Origin: Progne subis subis
Lineage: Eukaryota; Chordata; Aves; Passeriformes; Hirundinidae
Assembly: GCA_022316685.1 (NCBI GenBank)
Contig: JAKJHU010000062.1
Coordinates: 1,759,501-1,823,500 of the forward strand
DNA: 64,000 bases
Direction of reading: 5' to 3'
The notes beneath the pieces were generated by a model that worked only from the letters and a program-made list of their open reading frames with translations, was not told the origin of the DNA and did not search any database. The position numbers and the translations under genes are program-made. Below are positions 49,181 to 60,320 of this stretch, in pieces; positions within the stretch are counted from its first letter, which is position 1; the number at the start of each line of letters is the position of its first letter.

Positions 49181-51725
49181 GAGAAAATCCAGCTGCCTTG
49201 AATACTGATTCAGGGCACCGCATCCCCAAATTTAGCAACCAGGGAAAAGCTGGAGAGCTTGATACCGGCATTCACACTTCTGGCCAGAGGAACATGCATT
49301 GGGAAAAACAACTAGAAGAGGGAGAGCTACAGAACTCTCTCAGAAGGGATTTTTGCACAGGTCTTACTATATTTCAGTTCCTCTTTTGGACTCTGTCACC
49401 ACCACATAGACTTGAAAACAGCAATATTACAAAATGAAAGAAAATTAAGTACTCATTATTAAACTTCTCTGTAAGCAAATCAACAGTCTAGAAAAGCTAA
49501 GGGAGAAGGAACCCTGCTCAAGGTGAGGCTGGAAAAGATTACAGAGATGAAATTTTGTCTTATGGAGGAGACACCACTCAGATGTTTTTTTGGCTCCCTA
49601 CATGTCAAGAACCCTCATCATTTTGAAAAGCATTATCCAGCTCTCATGTCTTTCCTCAAGATTTCCTGGTCACCTTGGTACATTTTTGTCAAGTTCTCGG
49701 GGTTTTGTCACAGAAAGTCACCAGCTGACCAGAAAAAAGTAGGGTGTGAACCATGGTTCTGGGAGGTTTGGTGGAAGAGGTCCGAAATCAGAGTATTCTA
49801 CAGACTTGCACTACTCAGGCCAAAAGCCCCTACATGAATCTGACCATGTCCCCTTCAAGCTTAAAAATCAACTCAGCTGGAACTTAGGCAGCTTGAACCA
49901 TCAGCTTTTGCTGCCATTCGTTTTATTGATTGTTCTCACCTTTTTATTACTGCCTCTTCTTTTTTTTTAATATTATGTATTATTCTTTTATATTATGTAT
50001 TAATATTACAGTACCACCTATAGCAACAAATTAAAATTGCAACCTCCACCAGAAACATGATCCTGTTACAGAAGGTTCTGTACCAGTCTGACTGTTAATA
50101 AGACACAGTCACTTGCTCAAAACCCCCAAAAGGAAGAAACAGAATCAAATTTTGTTTTTGACAGAAACAAAATCAAAGCAAAAAGAAGTGGCCCAGCTTG
50201 TGTGACACAACGAAAGAAGAAAAAGTTTCCCCATTCCAAATCCAAGGTATCACACTGCTTTGCATTTTGTTTGGCATTTTACCTTTATGTCTCTTCTTAT
50301 CTTGCAGCCGAATATTTATTCTTATTTGTGAGGGTGTGTGATTTACAACTCAGCCGTGTTCAGGAGTTAGCATTTGTTTAAGCATTAATTATTTTATTGA
50401 TAGAAGTTTGGAGACTGGAAACAGAAGCCCAGAGCTGTTACCTGACTTGGTCAACAATAAAATTGGGATGGAATACAGGTCTTTTGGTGCTGCAGTTATA
50501 AAACATTTGGGTTTTATATGACTATATAAAACAGCTCCATGAGTAGGCCAAATGATCCCACGTTTCTGCAAAAAAGCTTCAAGACCCCACTGGGTAAAAC
50601 TTCTTCATTCACTAAAGTCAGTTGTTGTCCTTACAGAGGGGGGGAAAAAAAAATCAAACAAGTTTCATTTTGCATGCATTCCTTGTCAGCACTAAACATT
50701 TTTCTAGGTAGCAAGCATAATATAGTAGATTTTAAATGCTTTCTTTGAAAGTAGAAAAATATATCTTTTAAGCAGTCAAGCGTTAACTGTGAGAATTAAA
50801 AATATCTGTTCCATATGTTCAAGTCCCAAGTAAAGTAATATTAAGTATGTAGAAGAAAGTTCAGGTAGGAAGAGCAAATGATTAAAATAAAAGTCCCTTG
50901 GGTCAAAATGCAAGCACAGTGGACATAGATAAAATACCAGGGAAAGGAGATGAAATACAAACAGGATGTGCTGTGGTGTCCAAATGAGACACATTACTAA
51001 AAGAAGTATTGCATCATTAACCACTCCATCAACTGCCTCTGCCAGGGCTGCTGGACTTTGTGTTGCCCACACCTTGGAGAATACGAGAATCTCAGCTCAC
51101 TCTCTGATATGTTTGCTGGTCTCACTTTAATACTTCAAGTCTGATCATGAATTTTTCTCTCTCCTCTGTTTTGAAGAGTTAAATTAGCAGTCAAAAGATC
51201 ATTTCAGCCATGTGACAGGGCCCTCAGTGTATGACTGAGTAGTTGGTATCTTCTGCATTGATACCCCTGGTCGTCAGTGGGTGTGAGATGTGCTGTCCCC
51301 AAGCTGTGTTGAAAAATCCATCCATTGTAAAAAATATTACAATGTCACGTTTTACAAAGGAAGATATTTTGATTTCTCAAATCAGAAAAATTTAATGACT
51401 TTTAAAAATATATATTGTTTCAAAAACTATGTTTAAAATGTATATTCAGATCTAACAAACTTTATTCAGTTTCTAAAATCACTGTGTTTAGAGGTTGCCA
51501 TAAAATCAACTCAGTTTGTTCATCCAACAGCCGAGCTCATTCCATGCATAGTTTCAGACAAGATTTTTAGCAACTGAAAGAGTTAAAGGAAAAATACCTT
51601 TTATTCCCACCTTGTGAAATATACAAAGCAAATGTGGGCTATTTTACTTTGTGTGCTTTGGGTTTGGTCATATCCACTCTTTCATTTCCACATCAGTGAA
51701 GTTGTTTGCTTTCACACACGCACAG
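49181..51725. other. Intergenic, no gene seen
   Basis: AT-rich, no supported gene, RNA or mobile element. Open frames are short and overlap on both strands. Confidence 0.5.
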
Positions 51726-51752
51726 AAAAAAAAAAAAAAAAAAAAAAAAAAA
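51726..51752. repeat. Poly(A) tract, 27 bases
   Basis: Pure A run on the plus strand, preceded by CACACGCACAG and not by a retroelement body. Confidence 0.95.
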
Positions 51753-51859
51753 GCCACCAACAAGAATGAGGAAAACACGATACTCTCGATTGCAGTCCCA
51801 CAGAAACTGGAGAAAGGACTTGGGGACGTGTCCCCTCAGCCTGTTTGTTTTTAATTGAC

Positions 51860-52120
51860 CAGATTTCAAGTTGACAGTGGCCCTTTTAGCAGCGCACAGA
51901 ACAAAACCAGCACCACGTGGCCAGCGGGGTCTATTTTAAAGCGGTGCTCTCTCATGTTCCCTGCTGAAGATTGCACCATATGAGCCATCAGTAACGCCAA
52001 GCCAAAGGCCAAGCATCAATAAAGCTATTGCTGGGATCAAGAATATGTAAACAATGGAGCAGCCACTTCTAGGAGTGGTTACAGCAGAGGCAAAGCTGAA
52101 GTTAGGTGGCGTCCAGCTAC
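51860..52120. promoter_or_regulatory. Possible conserved non-coding stretch
   Basis: Complex sequence with CACCACGTGGCCAGCG (E-box), GTCTATTTTAAAGCGG (MEF2-like), ATCAATAAAGCTATTGCTGG and ATGTAAACAATGG (forkhead-like). Suggestive only. Confidence 0.22.
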
Positions 52121-52971
52121 TTTTTCTCTGAAATTTTACAAAATACGATATTTCCTTTGGACGCCGTTGCTGGCAGTAAATATTTTAGAGCAGGCTGCAC
52201 TCTGCACATACTTCATGGTGGAGACTATTTGTCTAGGTCCAAAGCCTGTGAAAGTCAGTGGGAACAGTTCTGCTCAATTCACTGGTTGCTGAATTAGGTT
52301 TATTGTTAATAAGTTGTATTCAGATATCACAGCAATGAGAACCGGAGTATTTCCATACAGTGTCCTCTTCCATTACACACACTCATAAAAATACACTTTT
52401 ATTTAGTGCGCTTGAACACAACAGAACTAACCTTCTCTTCAGTGATGTACATGTACCTGGAGTCAAATATTCCCACAGTGGAAGTCCACTGAGAACAGTT
52501 ATTTCAGAGTGAAAAGACCTACAGAATTTCACAGGGGTTGCTGCTTTACTTGGTCCTTCCTACCTTCCTGCTATAGGATGGATTAAGGTTTCAGCAGGAA
52601 GGATTTATTTATGTATACCTTGAATAGTTTCCCTAAATCCTGCTAGCTTGTTTTGGAGGGTGGATTCCTCCATAATTCATGCACCTACAAGACTTAACTG
52701 GACAAGCTAAAGAAATAATATCAACCCCCTTGCCAAGGACATTGCTTCCCTGACCTTAACCAACTCTTTGTTGCCATCTGTCCCCGTACATGACTCATCC
52801 CACTCTGCCACATTACCATTGACAAGGACACATAAAGCCACAAAAGGAGTTGATGGGCATTCACTGCAGAGCATTAGCTACCTTGCTCCATGCTCCTGAG
52901 ATCTGACTGTGCCTTTTGACAGCTCTCCAAGCATATTTCCCCATTTCTAGAATGAAACTGAACCTTTGCAC

Positions 52972-52995
52972 TTTATTATTATTATTATTATTATT
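52972..52995. repeat. (ATT)n microsatellite
   Basis: About eight perfect ATT units. Read in reverse it gives a meaningless poly-Asn frame. Confidence 0.9.
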
Positions 52996-55885
52996 GTTCT
53001 CTTTCAGCAAAAAGGTAATTGGGCATGAAAAGTTCAAATCCATTAAATAAAAACTCAATTTAAAATATTTTCCATCCACCAAGCAAGCTCCTATTCATTA
53101 TGCTGACACTGTACTCCACCTCTGTGCCAAGTGGATCACTCAAAGATGCCCCCCACCACTTCCCTGGCATTTTGTGTGACAAGTAAATCTGCTGTGCACA
53201 CATTGCTTTATAGGGCATCCCAGCTTTTTTCAAATACAGAGCAGCATTTTTTACAGCACCTTTAAATTTCCAAGTCAAATTTTGCAACTGTCAAGGTAAT
53301 TTGAAGTAAACTATTTGTCCTGAGTCTCTCCTCTGCATATGTGGCAGACAGACACAGCTTCTGAGTTTTATTTCTGCTTCTTTACTCACTTCAACTTTCT
53401 GAACAGCCTCAGTCCCATTCAGTTTACTCCACTGCTAAATACAAATCGTAAAATGTGTTTACCTATCAAAAACAACGGCAGGCAATTAAAATAAAAATTG
53501 CATCGTTCTTTAGGAACCTCAGTAGAAGAATTCAGATGTTGCAGTTACCTGATGCCTTGCTAATTTAGAAAAGCAAAACAATACAAAACATTCTAATGTT
53601 TCAGCCACAGGTTACATATTCTGTTTTCACAAAGGTCACTTTTTCCATAAAGTTTTTTTAGTACAAGTTTATTCTACAGAGACACTCCTTTTTCTTCATA
53701 TCTATTACAAATGCCTTCTTTAAGTTTAGCAAAATATTTTCCTCTTACAACTTAATCTGCCAGACATGCAGAGCACAGCTACTTTATCCCTCACAGGTCC
53801 AGTCATGAAATCTAATAAAAAAAAGCCAAAGAGGGACATCTAGTGGTACCGTGCACAAAATTATGAGGAGAGGGAGGAGGAAAAACCTACAGCCATGTCC
53901 ATGGATCTGAGATAAGTGCTGGTTTCTCATTGGTGACAAGGAAAGGCTGAAGGGAAGACCTAAATGACAGAAAGGAAAAATCCAGCTATTTCATTCTTTT
54001 CTAACACATTGCCACTTACAGTGGGAATAACTGTGAGTCTAATTTGCTTGAAGAACATTGGATTCCTCTAAATTAACTGACTCTAAATGGGAGTGACAAA
54101 ATCAAACAGTGCTGGCGCTGAACCCCAGATTCAAATAAGGAAACTGTACCCTGGTTTTCACTTGCAAAACAATCCCCAGGAAAACCAAGAGGACCTGCAG
54201 AACTAATTTCACTTACCTTGAAAGTAGGTTCCTCAAACTCCACCCAAGGGCTGAGCATCAAAATAAATTTCAGTCTGACAAAACTTCTGAACGCTCACCC
54301 GACGAGCAAATGATAAAATTTAGTGTTTATCACTTGTATTAGCAGTGAATATGTCATTATGATCACCACGAGGTACTGATGCAAAATTAGTGGAATAAGC
54401 CATCTGTCAGCTAACGAGGCAGAGAAGCAGCACTGGAACCCTCTCCCAGCCGAGGACAAGGAGAGATCAACAGCAAACTCCAAACTGCTAGAGAGACAAC
54501 AAAAGCTCATGAGCTGCATGGTCCCAACTAACTTTAGTACCAGAGTATTCACAACAAACTGATTCTTGTGAAAACACCCCTTCAAGGGTTCAGAAGGAAC
54601 TCTCACATGACGAGTTTGGGCGTTGCCAGCCCTGCTCTCTGAGAAATGCAGCCTGTAAGATGGACCACAACTGGTTTGATGTGAAAATCCCACAGTAAAC
54701 AGCTTTCCATCGTATAGTTGCCAGTATTAAATAAATGAGGCAGCCATGCAGGCTCTTTAAGGAAATTTGAGGTTTTAATGTCACTTTCTATCAGAAGAGG
54801 AAGCAGATTAAGTTCTACATTTATAGCAATTATTTAGGTCTCCTAGATACTTGGAGATTAGGAATTTTAAACCTACCTTGAGCAATTCCTGTGGCAATTC
54901 CACATGTTTAATCCCTGCAGCTCCTACAATGAGGGTTAAAGAGATGAAGCTCAGAAATTCTTCCAAGAAATGGGGATCAACCTCCAGAGCTGAGGTCTTT
55001 CTGCCCAGCTCCCAAGCTCACCCTTCTGAAGGTCCTTTCTGGTTTCCATGAAAGCATTGCAGTGAAAAGGAATCCTTTCCCTGTTGCAGGAGTGATTTCA
55101 TTTTGGGGGGGAGTTTTATACTCACACAATGGCAAGTGCCATCTCCCGCTGCAGTGGTCTGTGTACCACAGGAGCCTTAAGGCAACTGATTAAGCAGATT
55201 TAGCTACACAGCCCATGGGTCTTCTCCATCCCGATTTGAGGTATTTATAATCCTCTTTGCAGATATTAAATGACTGGATACACAAAGAAAAACATTCTTC
55301 AATGAACATGTTTTAAAGAGACAGTAAAGCAATTTTACGAAGCAAAAAGATACCTGCCCCTCTTACCGCACCTCATCTACCATTCTTCATCCAGTTTGCT
55401 CCTTGATGCTGTTCTAAGATATCACTTCCTTCCTTTCAGTTCTCTCTTTTCTTTTTTCTCCTCATTTCGTCTACAGGACTGACAATACCTTCTGGATCTA
55501 TTTCCCCTCACTGGACAAGAAATATCCATGAGACGAATAGTCTTCCTTTTGTCAGTTGGGGTTTTTTAGGGGTTGTTTTTTGGGGTTTTTTTTTTTGTTT
55601 GTTTGTTTTTTGCAGTAAAAACACAGGTTCCTTGGAACTTCCTCTTCTTAAGCTCTCTCTAAGTTCTCCCACGTATGACAACAAAAAATAAAAGAATAAC
55701 TCTGTCAGTGGCGATGCACACCAGGGCCTACCACCAAAGAACCAGGTGTAAAAGCATTCAGTTGTGGAGATTATATGGTCTCTGCTAAATTGGAGCAGAG
55801 TGCTTTGTAGGAGGAAAATTCCTGGATTAAAATATTTCATATTCCACCTTGCATTGCAATAATATAATAAGAACTGCCTCAATTT
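52996..55885. other. Intergenic, no gene seen
   Basis: AT-rich desert with a G/T-rich patch at 55558-55612. Open frames at 54295-54784 and 55508-55939 have no recognised product. Confidence 0.5.
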
Positions 55886-55920
55886 AAAAAAAAAAATAAA
55901 ATAAAATAAAATAAAAATAA
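55886..55920. repeat. A run followed by (AAAAT)n
   Basis: A run of about 11 A, then four to five AAAAT units. Confidence 0.9.
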
Positions 55921-58900
55921 GCAAAGCCAACAAAACCAAACCATGGTGTGTTCAAAGCCTAATTTTAGTGGACATATACACCAGAGAGAACCAATGTCAC
56001 AGAAAAGAGTGGATCAATGCCTGCTTTCCAAAGTCTCTGAATGAGGATGACACACCTTTCTGGAAGTCATGCTGTGACTGAATTAACCCCAGCAGAAGGG
56101 CAAGCATTCCATGGCATCTTTTCCACTAGAGGTCAGGCTGAAGGAGCTAATGATCTATTTTAGCCTTCAGAATCCATGAGTGGGAGTCACTAATCAAGAT
56201 TTGGAAGCCGGAATATTACTTAAAGCGAATCACAAAGAGGTATTAGATTGCTAAGTGTCCAACAGCCAGAGATATTTAATCATGAGAGTATTTTAACACA
56301 TGTCAATACCACCTTTCAGAGAGCACTTGGTGCCATCTCAGTTGGCAGAACAACATTTGGAAAAGAGAAAAGTTCTTAATCTTCAACCTTGAAATGAAAA
56401 CTCCATTAGCTTGAATAATGACAGACAACACTTTAAAAACGGTATTCTAAAAGTTCTGCTTTTTATTTTTTGCTCTTAGAAAAGACATACATTACAAGCA
56501 TTTTCCATGAAAAATCTAGATTGAATTTGTTTCTGTAAATAACTAGGAATAGACACAGCTAAGCAATAATCGGCTCCAGGTAAATAGAATTTTTCCAAAC
56601 CCCAAAGTGGTTTGAGTTAAGAGCCCAGGTTTTTCTTCTTCTGTATTTTGATGACAAGCAATTTCCTCACTCAGAGAAACATTGACCCAGCTTCTTGAAA
56701 TAAATACCTCGAAGGCGGTGAAGCTCAGACATGCACTTGTTTCTGAAAATTCCAGGAAATGTTTAATGAATCATTTATAGTTTAAGAACTTTCTTCGTTG
56801 TGACAGGACAAAAAGTCATGATCAAACGGCAAGTCCTAGCTCAGAGCTCTTCACCAGTCATCATCTCTCCCAACAACTCGGTGCCTTCAGTGTCTGCAAG
56901 CCAGGAAAACCAGCACCGAGTAATTTTTCCCCAGGGCTTGTGAGCAGTTACCAAACAAACAAAAACTTAACCGAGGAATTGCTCGGATTTACGCTTCTGA
57001 AAACAAAGCAGCCCAGGAAATTGCCTCAGAGATGAAGTCAGCTAACCAGGTTATGTCAGCTGGCATTTTGAGGCGCTTCACGGTCAACTGTTAGAGCCAC
57101 TTCAAAGACGAGCACAAAATGCCAGGAATCATGAGCAGAGAGAAGAAACCCTGGAGTTTCTCCAGTTGCACAAGTCTGGTGGTGGGGATAAGGGGCATAA
57201 TAACCAGCAAGGAAGCCCAGAAGCTGATGGTTTGACCTATCTTTACGTGGCTCCCATGGGGAAGCCCTTTCTGTACTTTCACCAGGTCAAAGGGAGCACA
57301 CCTGCTGATAACAGTCAGATGTTATCACCAGTTACAGGTTACTTTATTTAATGATTTTGCAAGAGAACCTGATACCAGCAGTCTGAAATCCACGTGCATG
57401 TTCTAAAAGGTGAAAATTCAGCTTAGCTGAGTAATAAATTCAACTAACACAGTCTTAGTCCTTTGCTAGCTCTCCTGAAATACACTAACCTTTCGAAATC
57501 TACAGCTGTACAACAGGCACAGTGCACCTCCACAGGGCAGGCACCAGAGAAATGCAAGAGCTGTGTGACGAGGACCACTCCAACACAGTTTACTGTGGAG
57601 CTGGCAGTCGGCTTTTGATGGAATCTGGTAAGGCACATTTCCCAGATTGAACACGTACCCCGCCCAGAGGCACAGATGGTATTTGTGGGAGCAAAGGAAA
57701 ATAAAATATAGGTTTAAAATAAATGCAAGAGAAACACAGAATAATATTGAATCACTCTAGGTATTTCTAAGGGTTTCCATTTCTCTTTTCTACTTCTCAG
57801 CACACAGTAAGAAGTATGTATGCTCTGGGCTTTGAAACCACTGAGCAAATGGAACGGATTTAAAACCAGTTTTGCTTCAAATATAAGATCACAGAATTAA
57901 AGTCTCCAGGAATGAGATTTCTGTACAGAAGCTTGATGCAAAAGGAGCTGAAAATGCTGCTCCTGCATATGCCTGGCATTGACAACCAGGCTTGTCTGAA
58001 GAGCCTTTTCCATGGTAAAGGAGAGGAATCATTCTCCCTGAATTTCAAATGGGGCCCTCTTCACGGTGGCTACATTCCCTCCGTTTTAAATGGATGGAAA
58101 GACACACAGCTGGGAGGAAGGGGCAAGCTACAAAGTGGTGAGGAAACAGTTTTAGATGCTGTTATCATGATATAAGGAAGCCAGAGTAGGCACAGACTGA
58201 TGAGAGCTGGCAGTGACAATGGTTTGGGACACAGCTCCAGGCTGCAGCCTTGCTCCTCCACCCTCCATCACTGGCCCTGCTCAAACTGAAGAGCTGGTGG
58301 TCCTTGCTATGATACCATCCAAGGTAGCTGCTCTCTAGGTCCCATAAAACCTAGCAGAGGAAGAAGGAACGGGAGGAGAACAGCACAGGTTGGAAGTTGT
58401 GGAGAAAGGTGCGAGAAGAAACACAAAAGCCCATGTTTCCAGTTGGAGCCTCTGCTAACCCAGAGGTGCCGATGTGTGCTTACTCTGCCATGTCAGGAGC
58501 TGAAACTCCCCAATGTTCAACTTTAAATCATCGTCTCCTCTCATCCTCCTTTTAGAGGATCCAGCTCTTTGTTGTTTCACTCATTTAACTTTTGGTAATT
58601 CAATGTTAACTCCTTGATTCCAAGTTCCATCCTCTCTTTTATCGTAGACATGACTTAAAACACTACACTTAAATTGCAATAAAAATCCTCTTTCTTCGGA
58701 TTAAACCAGTCACCCTGAGCTCTTCCCTATTCATCCTGCCACTCTTCTGAGTTGCAGCCTAACACAACACTGCACCATCTCCCACCTCACAACTCAGTGG
58801 GTAGGTAGGAAAGCCCTCCAGTGTCATTCCTTGCAGTACTACAACTACTGCTCCCAATGCAAAAAAGCGAAACAAAATCTTTTGACACATGGAAGCAGCA

Positions 58901-59689
58901 GTGAGAACTCTCCATCTCCTGGGACCATCCCTTTTGGGGCATAACTTCTGGGGTAGGAAAGGAAACCAAGTGTTGTGCTCTGACTTCTGCCATTTAAAAC
59001 TTCTCAATGACCAGCACACTGCATAAAAAGACCTTTCTGGACTACTTGAAATCTCGTGCTATTATTCAAGCCAGAGCTACTGAAGAACCCCAAAATAACC
59101 AACCAAACAAAAAGAAGCTGAAAAGTCTTTAAAGAATGTATTGCAAATTAACACATCATAAAAAGATGTAAGCAAAGAGCAAGATTTCCTATCACAAACA
59201 TATTTATGACAGTATGACATACTAATTATATATGTACATCTGAATTACTTGATAGCTACATTTGCAAGTGTCACTCATTTTATGCCGAATTTATTCAAAA
59301 ATGAAAAAAAAAAAAAAAAATCCTCTACAAAGGGTCTACACTTTATCACAAATCCTACGTTTGCAGGAACCCCAACAAAATAATTACTTCAAATTTTTAC
59401 CAGTGCTTCCAAAACAGAATTTAGCACAAATACTTTCTTTCTTTTTAATCTATTCAACTGAAAGAAATGGAGCTGCAACGGTTTAGGTTTTTTTAATCCC
59501 AAAGTGGATTATACAAACATTTTCATCAAAGATTTTTTTTTTACAACAAGACTAGCATTACTGGTTCTATCTTATTATTAAGGTAAGCTTTCTTCAAAGA
59601 ACTGTATGATTGGAATCTCTTCCTGATACATAGTGACATGCTATTTGCTGGCTGCAGTGAGAAGAGTCAAAATTAAAACAAAAATACAA
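55921..59689. other. Intergenic, downstream of MGST1, no gene seen
   Basis: Nearly 3.8 kb between the AAAAT repeat and the MGST1 3' end. Slightly CpG-retaining at 56570-57110 and GC-richer at 57900-58480, but no exon, RNA or transposable element is recognised. An A run lies at about 59301-59317. Confidence 0.5.
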
Positions 59690-60073
59690 ACAGGCTTTTT
59701 TTTTATTTTTTTTTTAATCTTGTCTTTATTGATTTAGACTTCAGAGCTACAGCCAAAAATAGTGCATCTGTAGAAAATTATCAAACACTCTATCAATACA
59801 GCATCATGGCATGTTTAGAATTGCAAGCACTCGACAAATCGCAAAGGGAACATCCAATCTAGCATTTGGCAGTGCAACCCACGAACAGGGAATACAGGGA
59901 GAAGGATTCTTTTTCCTCCAAAAAAGAAACACTTCTGAACAGGAATAAAAAGCTTTTGTTAAAAAAAAAAAAAAAAAAAGAATCCCAGCTACCACGGAAT
60001 ACTGAAGACATCACCGTACAGCGCTGGAAAGTTTGTGTGGAATGTCAGAGGGGACGGGGAAGCCACGGCTCTG
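59690..60073 (-). other. MGST1: MGST1 3' untranslated region (approximate end)
   Basis: Sequence downstream of the TAG on the minus strand. It includes a T19 run in transcript sense (A run at 59961-59979 on the plus strand) and ends near two poly(A) signals. The exact cleavage site cannot be read from the sequence, so the left boundary is approximate by a few tens of bases. Confidence 0.6.
59725..59730 (-). terminator. Polyadenylation signal AATAAA for MGST1
   Basis: TTTATT on the plus strand is AATAAA in transcript sense, about 345 bases after the stop codon. A second AATAAA (59702-59707) lies 23 bases further downstream, inside an A-rich stretch. Either could serve; the spacing suits a short 3' UTR. 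Confidence 0.6.
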
Positions 60074-60320
60074 CTACAGGAGCCACGCTGTCTTCAGGAC
60101 ATTGTAGGCCATGGAGAAGGTCACTGCGTAGCCAACTGCCCAGGACAAACCCCTGCCAGGCTGGGGAAGGGGGATCAAGTAGGCAAAAGTGTGAAGGATC
60201 CTAGCCCCTGTGAAGATCCTGAAGTGCAGCAGTGCTGTGGAGAGCTCCGGGCCACTCAGGGCGTACAGCAGTCCAATGCCAACAAATGGGACAATATTTT
60301 CCAGGTCATTCAGGTGGCCC
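60074..60320 (-). CDS. MGST1: MGST1 exon 4 (three membrane helices, stop codon)
   Basis: On the minus strand a CTTTCTCCAG acceptor (60330-60321) opens a 247-base coding stretch. It completes the split Arg codon and encodes GHLNDLENIVPF, the IGLLYALSGP helix, HFRIFTGARILHT, AYLIPLPQPGRG and the last helix, ending AWLL and TAG at 60076-60074. All of these align with the last human exon. It has higher GC than its introns and no frame disruption. Plus-strand open frames across this interval are shadows. Confidence 0.96.

Noticed and set aside
1..59689. LMO3 exons expected by synteny
   Set aside because: Looked by eye for LIM-domain coding words on both strands and found none; LMO3 probably lies outside the window.
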